Source: Candidatus Methylomirabilota bacterium (lineage in GTDB: Bacteria; Methylomirabilota; Methylomirabilia; Methylomirabilales; JACPAU01). Taken from it: a stretch of 10,771 nt of DNA. Within the stretch, counting starts at the first letter, position 1; each line of letters begins with the position of its first letter. This document shows, in pieces, positions 1-6,068 of the stretch. A model generated the notes under the pieces. That model saw nothing but the letters and a program-made list of their open reading frames with translations. It had not been told where the DNA came from and made no database searches. The position numbers were made by a program, and so were the translations under genes. The DNA lies in assembly GCA_016180705.1 (NCBI GenBank), contig JACPAU010000011.1:1-10771 (forward strand), written 5' to 3'.

Positions 1-2
1 AC

Positions 3-704
3 CTGCTGGGAGAGAGAAACCGGGTCAATGAGGTTGTCATCGAAGATACTTATCTCGACACCGTGATTCCCCGGCGCGGGGATCGAGAAGCCGACGAGGC
101 CCAGCCGGGGGTGCGCGCCGATGTGGGAGAAAATGAAATCGTGGTCACCCGCTCGCCGGGTGAAGATTCCGAGACCCGCGACGTCAATATCGTTCCCCCC
201 GCCGATTTCGATTTTGCCTATGTGATGGTGGACCCGAATGATCCGAAGAGAAAGGACCTTTTGGTTGTTCTGGTCGATCAGAGGACGGCGGGAGCCGATC
301 CGAATGTTCTGGTGATTCGCATCAAGGACTACGAAACTTTTGCCGGTGACAACGTGGAGGTCAACAATTGGGGAAGCTGGCTCCATATCGGAAACAATTT
401 TGATTTCGGCTCGCCGGCCGGAGGGGGCTCCGGTGGAGAATCCCCTGCCCCCGACAATTGGAACGGCCTCATTTATGTCCTCTCCCCCACCGAGGTCGAT
501 GGGGAACGGGTGGTTGGAAACGCGATTTTGGGCGGCGCGGGAGACGACTTTGCCTTCCACGGCGTGGGGGACACGGTCGATGCCGAATCGCCACTGGCGG
601 TCAATTACGGGGATCCGGCGAGTACGCAGGGGACAACGGGAGGAACGGGTGGTACGGGGGGCACCGGCGGTACTGGCGGTACCGGGGGTGCGGGTGGTGC
701 TGGG
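3..704 (+). CDS. C-terminal part of an unrecognised protein ending in a Thr-Gly-Gly repeat (5'-partial)
   Basis: The frame is open from the left edge, so the gene starts outside the window; the GTG at 63 is probably an internal Val. The product is acidic, with Gly/Asn/Asp-rich stretches such as NNWGSWLHIGNN and DNWNGLIYV, then about six Thr-Gly-Gly units (636-689) drifting to Ala-Gly-Gly. First codon positions are G-rich (gat, gaa, gac, gtg, gcc), which favours plus-strand coding, although the antisense frame is also stop-free. GC is about 52-55% in 181-300, far below the neighbours. The family is not recognised. The WNGLIYV segment weakly recalls C-terminal parts of PilX-like minor pilins, and TGG/AGG linkers are common in exported proteins. 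Beyond about 704 the frame continues only as antisense of the SDR gene, so the true C-terminus is missing. Coding status is moderately sure; function is unknown. Confidence 0.5.
636..704 (+). repeat. Short tandem repeat encoding Thr-Gly-Gly / Ala-Gly-Gly
   Basis: Imperfect 9-bp units of the form ACN-GGN-GGN repeat about six times and then change to GCN-GGN-GGN. The wobble bases differ between copies (acg, acc, act; ggt, ggc, ggg), which suggests selection on the protein repeat rather than recent slippage. The repeat ends where homology to the minus-strand SDR begins, so it is the likely join point of two unrelated sequences. Confidence 0.75.
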
Positions 705-1262
705 GTGCACGGCGGTCACCAAGATGTTGTGCGGCGCGCCCAGGTCTGCCAGGGCCTTGGTGAAATTCACGATCGCAGCGTTGCCCGTCCCCCCCGTCAT
801 GAAGGTGGGCACGGGGTTGCGGGCGGCGACGCCCACGACGTTGACGATCCGCCCCCACCGCTGCCGCTGCATGTGCGGGAAGACCTCCCGGCTCATCCGG
901 ATGGTGGCGAACAGCTTCCCGTTCCAGTCGGCCCAGTAGTGCTCGTCGGGGAAGGCGAGGAAGTCCCCCCGCTGCGTGCTCCCGGCGTTGTTCACCAGGA
1001 TGTCCACGCGCCCGAAGGCGCCGACCGTTCGGGCCACCACCGCGCGGATCGCCTCGCCCTGGGCCAGGTCGGCCGCGACGGCGAGCACCTCCGCGCCGGT
1101 CTCCGCCCGGATCCGTGCGGCGGCCTCCTCCAGGACAGTCCCGGTCCGGGCGCAGACGCTGAGGCGCCCCCCCTCCTGGGCCAACGCGCGGGCGATGGCC
1201 AGGCCGATCCCCTGGCTCCCCCCCGTGACCAGCGCCACCTTCCCCTTCAGCCCGAGATCCAT
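690..1262 (-). CDS. Short-chain dehydrogenase/reductase-like protein, 3'-truncated, catalytic residues replaced
   Basis: The ATG at 1262 has AAGGAGG (1267-1273) 4 nt upstream, overlapping the stop of the PIG-L gene, so the two are translationally close. The Rossmann features are clear: cofactor loop TGGSQGIG (residues 13-20), acidic D65, NNAG (91-94) and the helix Asn N114. The usual catalytic residues are absent: the Ser position in IVNVVGVAA reads Gly (about G144), and the YxxxK position in TGGTGNAAIVNFTKAL reads G157 and N161. Recognisable sequence runs to TAVHPSTTRT (about residue 192). It then enters the low-GC repeat; the last 60-80 residues expected of a 250-residue SDR are missing and the frame stays open to the window edge. 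The fold is sure. It may be a non-catalytic or mechanistically unusual SDR. Whether the truncation is real or an assembly join cannot be decided here. Confidence 0.85.
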
Positions 1263-1272
1263 GCGGCCTCCT

Positions 1273-1974
1273 TCACGCGAAGAGGGGGAGCGGGTCTTCC
1301 AGGCGCAGCGTGTCCTGGACGTAGAAGGCCTGGCCGTACTTCGCGCCGATGAGCGCGCCGTAGTAGGCGGCGGTCGCCTCGAGGCGGCTCGGGAAAAACG
1401 GGGGTCGGTCGGTCCGGTTGAACTGGGAGGCGTGGGCGCGCATGGCCTCGATCGCCTCGGGGAACTCCTCGTCCACCGGCACGATGAAGGTGGGGCGGAA
1501 GTAGGGAGCCAGGAAGTAGTAGAAGACCTTCTTGATGAAGTGGGGCTTCCCCTGTGCCGGGAACTTCTCGAGGTGGGCGAAGTTCGCGGCGTGGCTGACC
1601 AGGTGGCCGGCCGCGATGTGGTCGGCGTGCCCGCGGCCCCGGCCCGGCTCCAGGCCGTAGTAGGGCGCCAGGACCACCGCCGGCCGGTACTTCCGGATGA
1701 AGGAGGCCACGGCCACCCGGTTGTCGAAGGAGTCCTCGAGGCGGGTGTCTCCCAGGTTCAGGATCTCGAAGGCGTTCACCTTGAGGCCGGCCGCCGCCTC
1801 CGCCGCCTCCTTCCGCCGCTGCTCGGGGGTGCCGTTCCCCATGTCGCCTTCGGTCAAGCAGAGCATCCCGGTCCGGTAGCCGCGCTTCTGCATCTTGAGG
1901 AGGAAGGCCCCGGTCCCGATCTCGGCGTCGTCGGGATGGGCACCGATGCTGAGAAAGTCGAGCGCCGTCGGCAT
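1273..1974 (-). CDS. PIG-L/LmbE family zinc-dependent N-deacetylase (BshB1-like)
   Basis: A complete 233-residue protein of usual family length. The N-terminal AHPDDAEIG (12-20) is the family's metal/catalytic motif, with H13 and D16 as expected zinc ligand and D15 as general base. GHADH (115-119) supplies the third ligand in the HxxH-type segment. TEGDMGNGT (41-49) and GDTRLEDS (75-82), and the C-terminal YYGALIGAKYGQAF (204-217), resemble the bacillithiol-pathway deacetylase BshB1. Family members remove an acetyl group from GlcNAc-type substrates such as GlcNAc-malate, GlcNAc-inositol or mycothiol conjugates. The protein is cytosolic, with no signal peptide. The ATG at 1974 has an AGGAG site about 7 nt upstream. 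It sits 10 nt before the SDR and 64 nt after the trypsin-like gene. No bshA or bshC homologue is in the window, so the exact substrate is uncertain and no symbol is given. Confidence 0.9.
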   Translation of the reverse strand: MPTALDFLSIGAHPDDAEIGTGAFLLKMQKRGYRTGMLCLTEGDMGNGTPEQRRKEAAEAAAGLKVNAFEILNLGDTRLEDSFDNRVAVASFIRKYRPAVVLAPYYGLEPGRGRGHADHIAAGHLVSHAANFAHLEKFPAQGKPHFIKKVFYYFLAPYFRPTFIVPVDEEFPEAIEAMRAHASQFNRTDRPPFFPSRLEATAAYYGALIGAKYGQAFYVQDTLRLEDPLPLFA

Positions 1975-2000
1975 TCGCGGTCTCCTGTCGTCAGGTGCCG

Positions 2001-2020
2001 CCCCTGCCCGCGGGCAGGGG
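2001..2020. repeat. Perfect 20-bp palindrome between two genes
   Basis: The sequence CCCCTGCCCGCGGGCAGGGG equals its own reverse complement, and the flanks (CCG...CGG) extend the pairing with one bulged G. It fills most of the 64-bp gap between the trypsin-like gene and the PIG-L gene. There is no T-run on the minus side, so it is not a textbook terminator. It could be an intercistronic mRNA-stabilising hairpin or a protein-binding site. Confidence 0.7.
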
Positions 2021-2038
2021 GCGGATCATGGGCGGTTC

Positions 2039-2895
2039 CTACCGGAAGAAGGCCTCCCGTTCGCCACTCGGGAGGGCGACCTTCAGGCGCTCGTCCTCCC
2101 GGCGGACCGTCAGGGTCACGCGCTCCCCCGCCCGGTATTTCCACAGTTCCTCGTAGAAGTCCCGCCGCCCGCTCACGCTGCAAAAGCCCACCTCCCGGAT
2201 CCGGTCCCCCGCCTTCAGGCCGCCAACCTCCGCTGGCTCTGCACGTAGCAGCCGAGCCAGGCGCGGTGCGGCCGGCTCACGATCCCCCCGTGCTCGAGCA
2301 ATTCGAGCCGGTGCAGCCGGTAGGCCTCCACCGGGATCGCCAGACTGGCCTGGCCGATCCCCTCCAGGGTCAGCGAGACGATCCCGACCATGAGGCCCCG
2401 GTTGTCGAAGAGGGGCCCGCCGCCATAGCCAGGGTTCTCCGCCGTGGAGACGATGGCCCGGTCCAGCATGTACTCCCACTCAGCGTCGAACTCCCCCAGG
2501 TAGGTGACCAGCCCCCCGCTCCCCCGTCGCTCCGCCCGGCCGGTGCTCCCGACGGCGAAGACCGGGTCCCCCAGCGTGAGGTCCACGGAGGAGCCCATCC
2601 GGAGGGCCGACAGCCCCGCTCCCTCCACGCGCAGAAGGGCGAGGCCGCTGTCGTAGTCCTGGGCGGCGACGCCGGCCGCCGCTGTCCGGCCGTCGGTCAG
2701 GCCCACGGTGATCTCCCCGGCGCCCAGCACGAGGTAGTTGACGGTGAGGATGTAGCCACGCGGGTCCACCACGCCCCCGCTTCCCATCCGCTCCTCCCCC
2801 AGGATGGGGACAGACCGATGCCCCTCCCGGACCCGGACCGCCAGGGCGACCGTCCCGGGGAGGACATCCTGAATGAGGTCCAGCGGGGCATCCAT
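2039..2895 (-). pseudogene. Trypsin-fold (HtrA/DegP-like) plus PDZ protein, frameshifted and lacking the catalytic triad
   Basis: Frame one runs from 2907/2895 to a TGA at 2215 and carries the two-barrel trypsin fold: MGSGGVVDPRGYILTVNYLV (41-60 from a 2907 start), AQDYDSGLALLRV (82-94) and NPGYGGGPLFDNRG (158-171). Aligned by eye with S1C proteases, the catalytic His is Y58, Asp is G88 and Ser is G162. After RAWLGCYVQ the frame breaks. A second frame from about 2245 to the TAG at 2039 carries a PDZ-like end (VGGLKAGDRIREV... then RAGERVTLTVRRED). The linker between the last barrel and the PDZ is also shorter than usual, so a deletion that is not a multiple of three fits better than a 1-nt error. 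ATG 2895 is preferred over GTG 2907; it lies 15 nt after the M24 stop with a GGGAAGG-type site. No signal peptide is seen. It is either a pseudoprotease gene with a sequencing/assembly indel or a decaying gene. Confidence 0.8.
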
Positions 2896-2910
2896 AGGCC
2901 TTCCCACCCC

Positions 2911-4071
2911 CTACCAGAGGCGGATGGGGGCGTGGGTGATGATCTCCGGGCTGCCTTCCGTGACGAGGATCTCCTGCTCCACGCACACGCCCCCGAGCCC
3001 CGGAACGGCGATCCCGGGCTCGACGCAGAGGGCCATGCCGGGCGCAAGCGGCGTCGAGACCCCGGGGACGAGGTACGGCTCTTCTACGGTCTCGAGGCCG
3101 ATGGCGTGGCCCGCGAAGGGGCGAGCGTACTCCCCGAAGCCGTCGGCCGCAATCACTTCGTGCGCGACGGCGAGGAGGCGCTCGGCGGCAACCCCGGGCC
3201 GCGCCGCCTCCACCGCGGCGGCCGTGGCCCGAAGCCCCGCCTCGAGCAGGCGCCGCTGCTCCGGGGAGGGCGCGCCGACCACCGTCGTCCGCAGGACGTC
3301 GAACTGGTAGCCCTGCCGGGCGCCGATGATGTCGAGCGTCACCACGTCTCCGGGGCCGAGCGCCCGGTCGGTCGCCTGGGGCCACCGGGAGCCCCACGTG
3401 GCCCACGGCCCCGAGTGAACCCGGAGATAGCGGACGAAGTCCGCGCCGGCCAGCAGGGCCGCCGCGGTCCCCGCCGCGCAGACCTCGCGCTCCGTGGCCC
3501 CGGGCACGACCCGCAGGGTGGCAGCCGCGAGCCCCGCCGTCGCGACCGCAGCCGCCTCCCGCAACAGCGCCTGCTCGGCCGGGCTCTTGACCTGCCGGAG
3601 CCCGCCCACGATCTCCTCCGCCGGCTCCCAGGTGACGGCGGGAAGCGCCGCCGCGGTCTCCTGGAACAGAACCAGGGGGAGGATGTCGGCGCCGGCCAGC
3701 CCGATCCGAGCCGTGGCGAGCCCGCGCGCCTGCACGGCGCCCGCGAGGGCCCACGGCAGGTCGCTGCTCACCTCCACCGCCTCCACGGCGACCAGATCGC
3801 GCCGGACCGCCGGCCCGTCCGCCACGAGAACGGGCGGCCCCTCCGTGGGGAGGAGCAGCGCGGCGTGGCCCAGCCCCCGCATCCGGCCGCTCACCACGGC
3901 GGTCGGGAAGGGGGGGAAGTGGTTGGTGAGGTAGGCCAGGTTCCCCGGCCGATCGTAGAAGGCCCGGCCGACCACCAGCAGGGCAGCGAGGCCGCGGGCG
4001 GCGGAGGCCCGCCGCGCCGCCTCCTGCCGGGCGAGGAACTCCTCCCGCGTGATGCCCCGCATGCCAGGCAC
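2911..4071 (-). CDS. M24 family metallopeptidase (Xaa-Pro aminopeptidase-like, creatinase fold)
   Basis: A 386-residue two-domain protein. The N-terminal creatinase-like domain covers about 1-155, with NLAYLTNHF near 44-52. The C-terminal pita-bread domain retains all five expected metal ligands: D247 (VVTLDIIG), D258 (YQFDVLRT), H322 (AGHAIGL), E351 (CVEPGI) and E365 (VEQEILVTEG). Enzymes of this family remove N-terminal residues before proline, or hydrolyse related substrates such as creatine; the N-terminal domain sets specificity and cannot be read from sequence alone. It is cytosolic. GTG at 4071 has GGGAGGG very close (2-3 nt), while ATG at 4062 has it about 11 nt away, so the start is ambiguous by three codons. 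It lies 45 nt after the CoA-type Nudix gene and 15 nt before the trypsin-fold gene, so co-transcription is likely. Unlike its neighbour downstream, it looks fully active. Confidence 0.92.
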   Translation of the reverse strand: MPGMRGITREEFLARQEAARRASAARGLAALLVVGRAFYDRPGNLAYLTNHFPPFPTAVVSGRMRGLGHAALLLPTEGPPVLVADGPAVRRDLVAVEAVEVSSDLPWALAGAVQARGLATARIGLAGADILPLVLFQETAAALPAVTWEPAEEIVGGLRQVKSPAEQALLREAAAVATAGLAAATLRVVPGATEREVCAAGTAAALLAGADFVRYLRVHSGPWATWGSRWPQATDRALGPGDVVTLDIIGARQGYQFDVLRTTVVGAPSPEQRRLLEAGLRATAAAVEAARPGVAAERLLAVAHEVIAADGFGEYARPFAGHAIGLETVEEPYLVPGVSTPLAPGMALCVEPGIAVPGLGGVCVEQEILVTEGSPEIITHAPIRLW

Positions 4072-4116
4072 GGCCCTCCCGAACCCCTCAGGTCCCGGGG
4101 GCCGCGGCGGCCGACC

Positions 4117-4701
4117 TCACCCGGGCAGTCCCGGTGCCGGCGCGACGACGGCGGCCAGCAGTTCCCGGAGGATCCGCGCCGTCGCCCCCCAGATGACCTC
4201 GGAGCCCGCCTGGTAGAAGTAGACCGGCACGCTCTGCCCGTCGCGCTCCCATCGCTCCTCCCGGAAATTCGCCGGCTCCCGGAGCAGGGCTAACGGAACG
4301 GGAAGGATCGCTTCCACCTCGGCGCGATCGGGCGCCAGGGCAGTGCCGGGGGGGATCCACCCGACGAAGGGGCGGATGCAGAACCGGGAGGTGGCGGTGA
4401 CGGTGTCGCTCAGGGTCCCCAGGACCTCCACGTCGGTCGGCCGGAGGCCGATCTCCTCCTGCGCCTCCCGGAGGGCCGTGGCGAGGAGGTTCGCGTCGGC
4501 CTGCCGCCAGGTGCCGCCGGGGAACGCGATCTGCCCGCCGTGCAGCGGCAGCGCGGCGCTCCGGCGGACGAAGAGGACTCGCGGCCCGTCCGCGCCGCCG
4601 GTCAGGGGGACCAGGACGGCCGCCTGCCGCAGGCCGCTCCCCTCAGCGGGGGCGGTCCGCTGCGCCGCCAGGACCCTCCGCAGCGCCGCCAGGTCCAGCA
4701 T
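4117..4701 (-). CDS. Nudix hydrolase, CoA pyrophosphatase (NudL/NUDT7)-like
   Basis: The segment VLFVRRSAALPLHGGQIAFPGG (residues 42-63 from the 4701 start, quoted in two parts: VLFVRRSAALPLHG and GQIAFPGG) matches the CoA-pyrophosphatase signature LLTxRSxxLxxHxGxxxFPGG. The Nudix helix follows as ATALREAQEEIGL (74-86), keeping REXXEE; the usual upstream Glu of the Nudix box is not obvious, as in other members of this subgroup. Family enzymes split CoA or acyl-CoA into 3',5'-ADP and phosphopantetheine using Mg2+. ATG 4701 is chosen because GAGGAGGAGG sits directly upstream. An in-frame ATG at 4746 adds a very basic 15-residue stretch (MSGFPARRRPRP...) with a weaker site. Either start overlaps the preceding Nudix gene, by 59 or 104 nt, in another frame. 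Length (about 194 residues) is normal. Confidence 0.88.
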   Translation of the reverse strand: MLDLAALRRVLAAQRTAPAEGSGLRQAAVLVPLTGGADGPRVLFVRRSAALPLHGGQIAFPGGTWRQADANLLATALREAQEEIGLRPTDVEVLGTLSDTVTATSRFCIRPFVGWIPPGTALAPDRAEVEAILPVPLALLREPANFREERWERDGQSVPVYFYQAGSEVIWGATARILRELLAAVVAPAPGLPG

Positions 4702-5200
4702 CCTCCTCCTCGGCCGGGGGCGCCGGCGTGCCGGGAACCCGCTCATGGAGGAGGCTCCAGGCCCGCCGGAGGATCTGCCGCTCGTTGTCGTGGCTCAAGC
4801 GAGCGTACGCCTCCGGCAGGAGGACCCAACGGACCTCCTCGACCTCTTGGTCGTGGTCCCCGGGGCGTCCCCCGGCGAACTCCAGCAGATAGAAATGGAC
4901 CGTCTTGTGGACGCGGGCCCGGGCCTCCCTCTCGTAGAACCAGTACTGGACGTCGCCCAGGTGCGCTATGAGCACGCCATCCAGGCCCGTCTCCTCCCGC
5001 ACCTCGCGCCGGGCCGTAAGCTCGGGGTCCTCCCCCGGCTCGACCGTCCCCTTGGGGAGGCCCCAGACGCTCCCGTGCCGGGTCCCGATCAGGGCGACCT
5101 CCGGCAATCCCTCCTGCACCCGAAAGATGACGCCCCCCGCCGAGACGTGGCGGCGGACCGGCGGGCGGGCCCCCTTCGTCCTCCCCCGTGGCTCGGCCAC
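4643..5200 (-). CDS. Nudix hydrolase, Ap4A/NUDT2- or MutT-like
   Basis: A canonical Nudix box GX5EX7REUXEEXGU is complete at residues 51-73 (G51, E57, R65 E66, E69 E70, G72 L73), preceded by RHGSVWGLPKG, which is typical of the diadenosine-tetraphosphate hydrolase/MutT branch. Such enzymes hydrolyse nucleoside diphosphates linked to another moiety, often damaged or signalling nucleotides; the substrate is not determined here. The start is GTG at 5200, fixed by AAGGAG (5206-5211) 5 nt upstream. The last ~30 residues (PAPPAEEEDAGPGG...) are low-complexity and run over the start of the next Nudix gene, so the tail may be tolerated read-through rather than a domain. It is the first gene after the promoter at 5233-5261 and heads the leftward gene string. 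Confidence 0.92.
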   Translation of the reverse strand: MAEPRGRTKGARPPVRRHVSAGGVIFRVQEGLPEVALIGTRHGSVWGLPKGTVEPGEDPELTARREVREETGLDGVLIAHLGDVQYWFYEREARARVHKTVHFYLLEFAGGRPGDHDQEVEEVRWVLLPEAYARLSHDNERQILRRAWSLLHERVPGTPAPPAEEEDAGPGGAAEGPGGAADRPR

Positions 5201-5205
5201 CCGTG

Positions 5206-5211
5206 CTCCTT
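5206..5211 (-). promoter_or_regulatory. Ribosome binding site deciding a GTG start
   Basis: AAGGAG on the minus strand lies 5 nt before the GTG at 5200. No in-frame ATG near the N-terminus has a comparable site, so the Nudix gene most likely uses GTG. Confidence 0.75.
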
Positions 5212-5232
5212 TCCTCCGCGGACGGTCCCGCG

Positions 5233-5261
5233 ATTATACCGGTCCCGCGACAGGCCGCCAA
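5233..5261 (-). promoter_or_regulatory. Sigma70-type promoter for the leftward Nudix/M24/LmbE gene string
   Basis: On the minus strand the -35 is TTGGCG (5256-5261) and the -10 is a perfect TATAAT (5233-5238), with a 17-bp spacer. Transcription would start near 5226, giving a leader of about 26 nt before the GTG at 5200. The hexamers stand out in a 70%+ GC background. The site lies just downstream of the stop of the ABC permease gene (5271), so the Nudix genes need not depend on exporter transcription. Confidence 0.7.
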
Positions 5262-5270
5262 GGGACGGCG

Positions 5271-6068
5271 CTACTCCGAGAGGCGCAGGAGCATGCCGCT
5301 CCGGCGGGCGGAGCGCGCCGCCCAGTGCAGGGTGAAACCGCCCGCCAGCAGATAGCCCACCCCCAGGGCCAACCCTTCCCCCCAGGGGGACGCGGTGGCC
5401 GGCGCGAAGCCGTAGCCGGCCCGAAACCCCTCGAGGATGCCGGTGAGCGGCAGGAGGCGACCAGCCGCCGCCAGCGGGGCGGGGAGCAGGTCCACGGGGT
5501 AGTAGACGCCGCACAGGACCATGAGCATGCTGACCAGCGACCAGGCGGCGACCTCGGCCCGATACCCGAACAGGAGGAGGAGGATGCAGGTGAGGACCCC
5601 GACGCCCGCCGCGCTGAGGAGGCACCCGAGGAGGAAAAGGACGAGCGGCAGCAGGCCCGCCTTGAAGAAGTCGAAGCCGAAAGCCCAGGCGCCGAAGGAC
5701 GCCATGACGAGGAAGGCCAGCGCCCCCCGGACCGCTCCCATGGCCCAGGACCCGGCCACCAGGTGCCCCACCCCGATCGGGGCCAGGAACTGGTGCTTGA
5801 CGCTCTTGCTCCACACGTCGAAGAGGAGCCCATAGGCCACGTCCAGCTGGCAGACCTGGACCACGCTGAGGGCGATGGTCCCAGTGAGCACGAAGGCGGT
5901 GGTGTCGGCGTCGAGGGCCAGGAAGCGCGTGAGCAGGCCGACCGAGGCCAGCCCCACCGCGGGCCAGAAGAGCACCTCGAAGAGGGTGAAGGCGTTGCGC
6001 CGGGTCATCCGGAAGTTCCGGATGAAGAAGGCGCCCGCTTTAATGGTGTGGCTTCGCATATTCCACAA
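5271..6068 (-). CDS. ABC-2 type transporter permease
   Basis: A 265-residue membrane protein with about six hydrophobic segments (roughly 28-50, 57-83, 100-130, 137-168, 172-192 and 230-250). The basic N-terminus (RNFRMTRRNAF) precedes TM1, and the GVYYPVDLLP motif (187-196) after TM5 is typical of ABC-2 exporters. It would form the membrane part of an exporter with the ATPase encoded immediately upstream. The start is TTG at 6068, supported by GGAGG (6075-6079) 6 nt upstream; ATG at 6059 would leave a 15-nt gap. The gene overlaps the ATPase 3' end by 29 nt, so translation is probably coupled. Substrate is unknown; ABC-2 systems export drugs, polysaccharides or lipids. No sensor kinase or regulator lies beside it to hint at a substrate. 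Confidence 0.9.
   Translation of the reverse strand: MWNMRSHTIKAGAFFIRNFRMTRRNAFTLFEVLFWPAVGLASVGLLTRFLALDADTTAFVLTGTIALSVVQVCQLDVAYGLLFDVWSKSVKHQFLAPIGVGHLVAGSWAMGAVRGALAFLVMASFGAWAFGFDFFKAGLLPLVLFLLGCLLSAAGVGVLTCILLLLFGYRAEVAAWSLVSMLMVLCGVYYPVDLLPAPLAAAGRLLPLTGILEGFRAGYGFAPATASPWGEGLALGVGYLLAGGFTLHWAARSARRSGMLLRLSE

Noticed and set aside
636..704. CRISPR or other spaced repeat array
   Set aside because: The 9-bp units are contiguous, in frame and encode Thr-Gly-Gly; there are no spacers.
63..1352. Plus-strand open frame of 429 codons as one protein
   Set aside because: Only the part before about 704 looks coding; the rest is the antisense of the SDR gene and has its shadow composition.
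2215..2250. Programmed ribosomal frameshift joining trypsin and PDZ parts
   Set aside because: There is no slippery sequence, and the linker is shortened, which a programmed shift would not cause.
2480..3754. Minus-strand open frame of 424 codons
   Set aside because: It is an off-frame reading of the M24 and trypsin-fold genes, with long Arg/Gly/Pro/Ala runs.
976..4293. Plus-strand open frame of 1105 codons
   Set aside because: It runs antisense through the SDR, PIG-L, trypsin-fold and M24 genes, is rich in Arg/Pro/Gly/His with no domain, and is explained by stop-poor GC-rich DNA.
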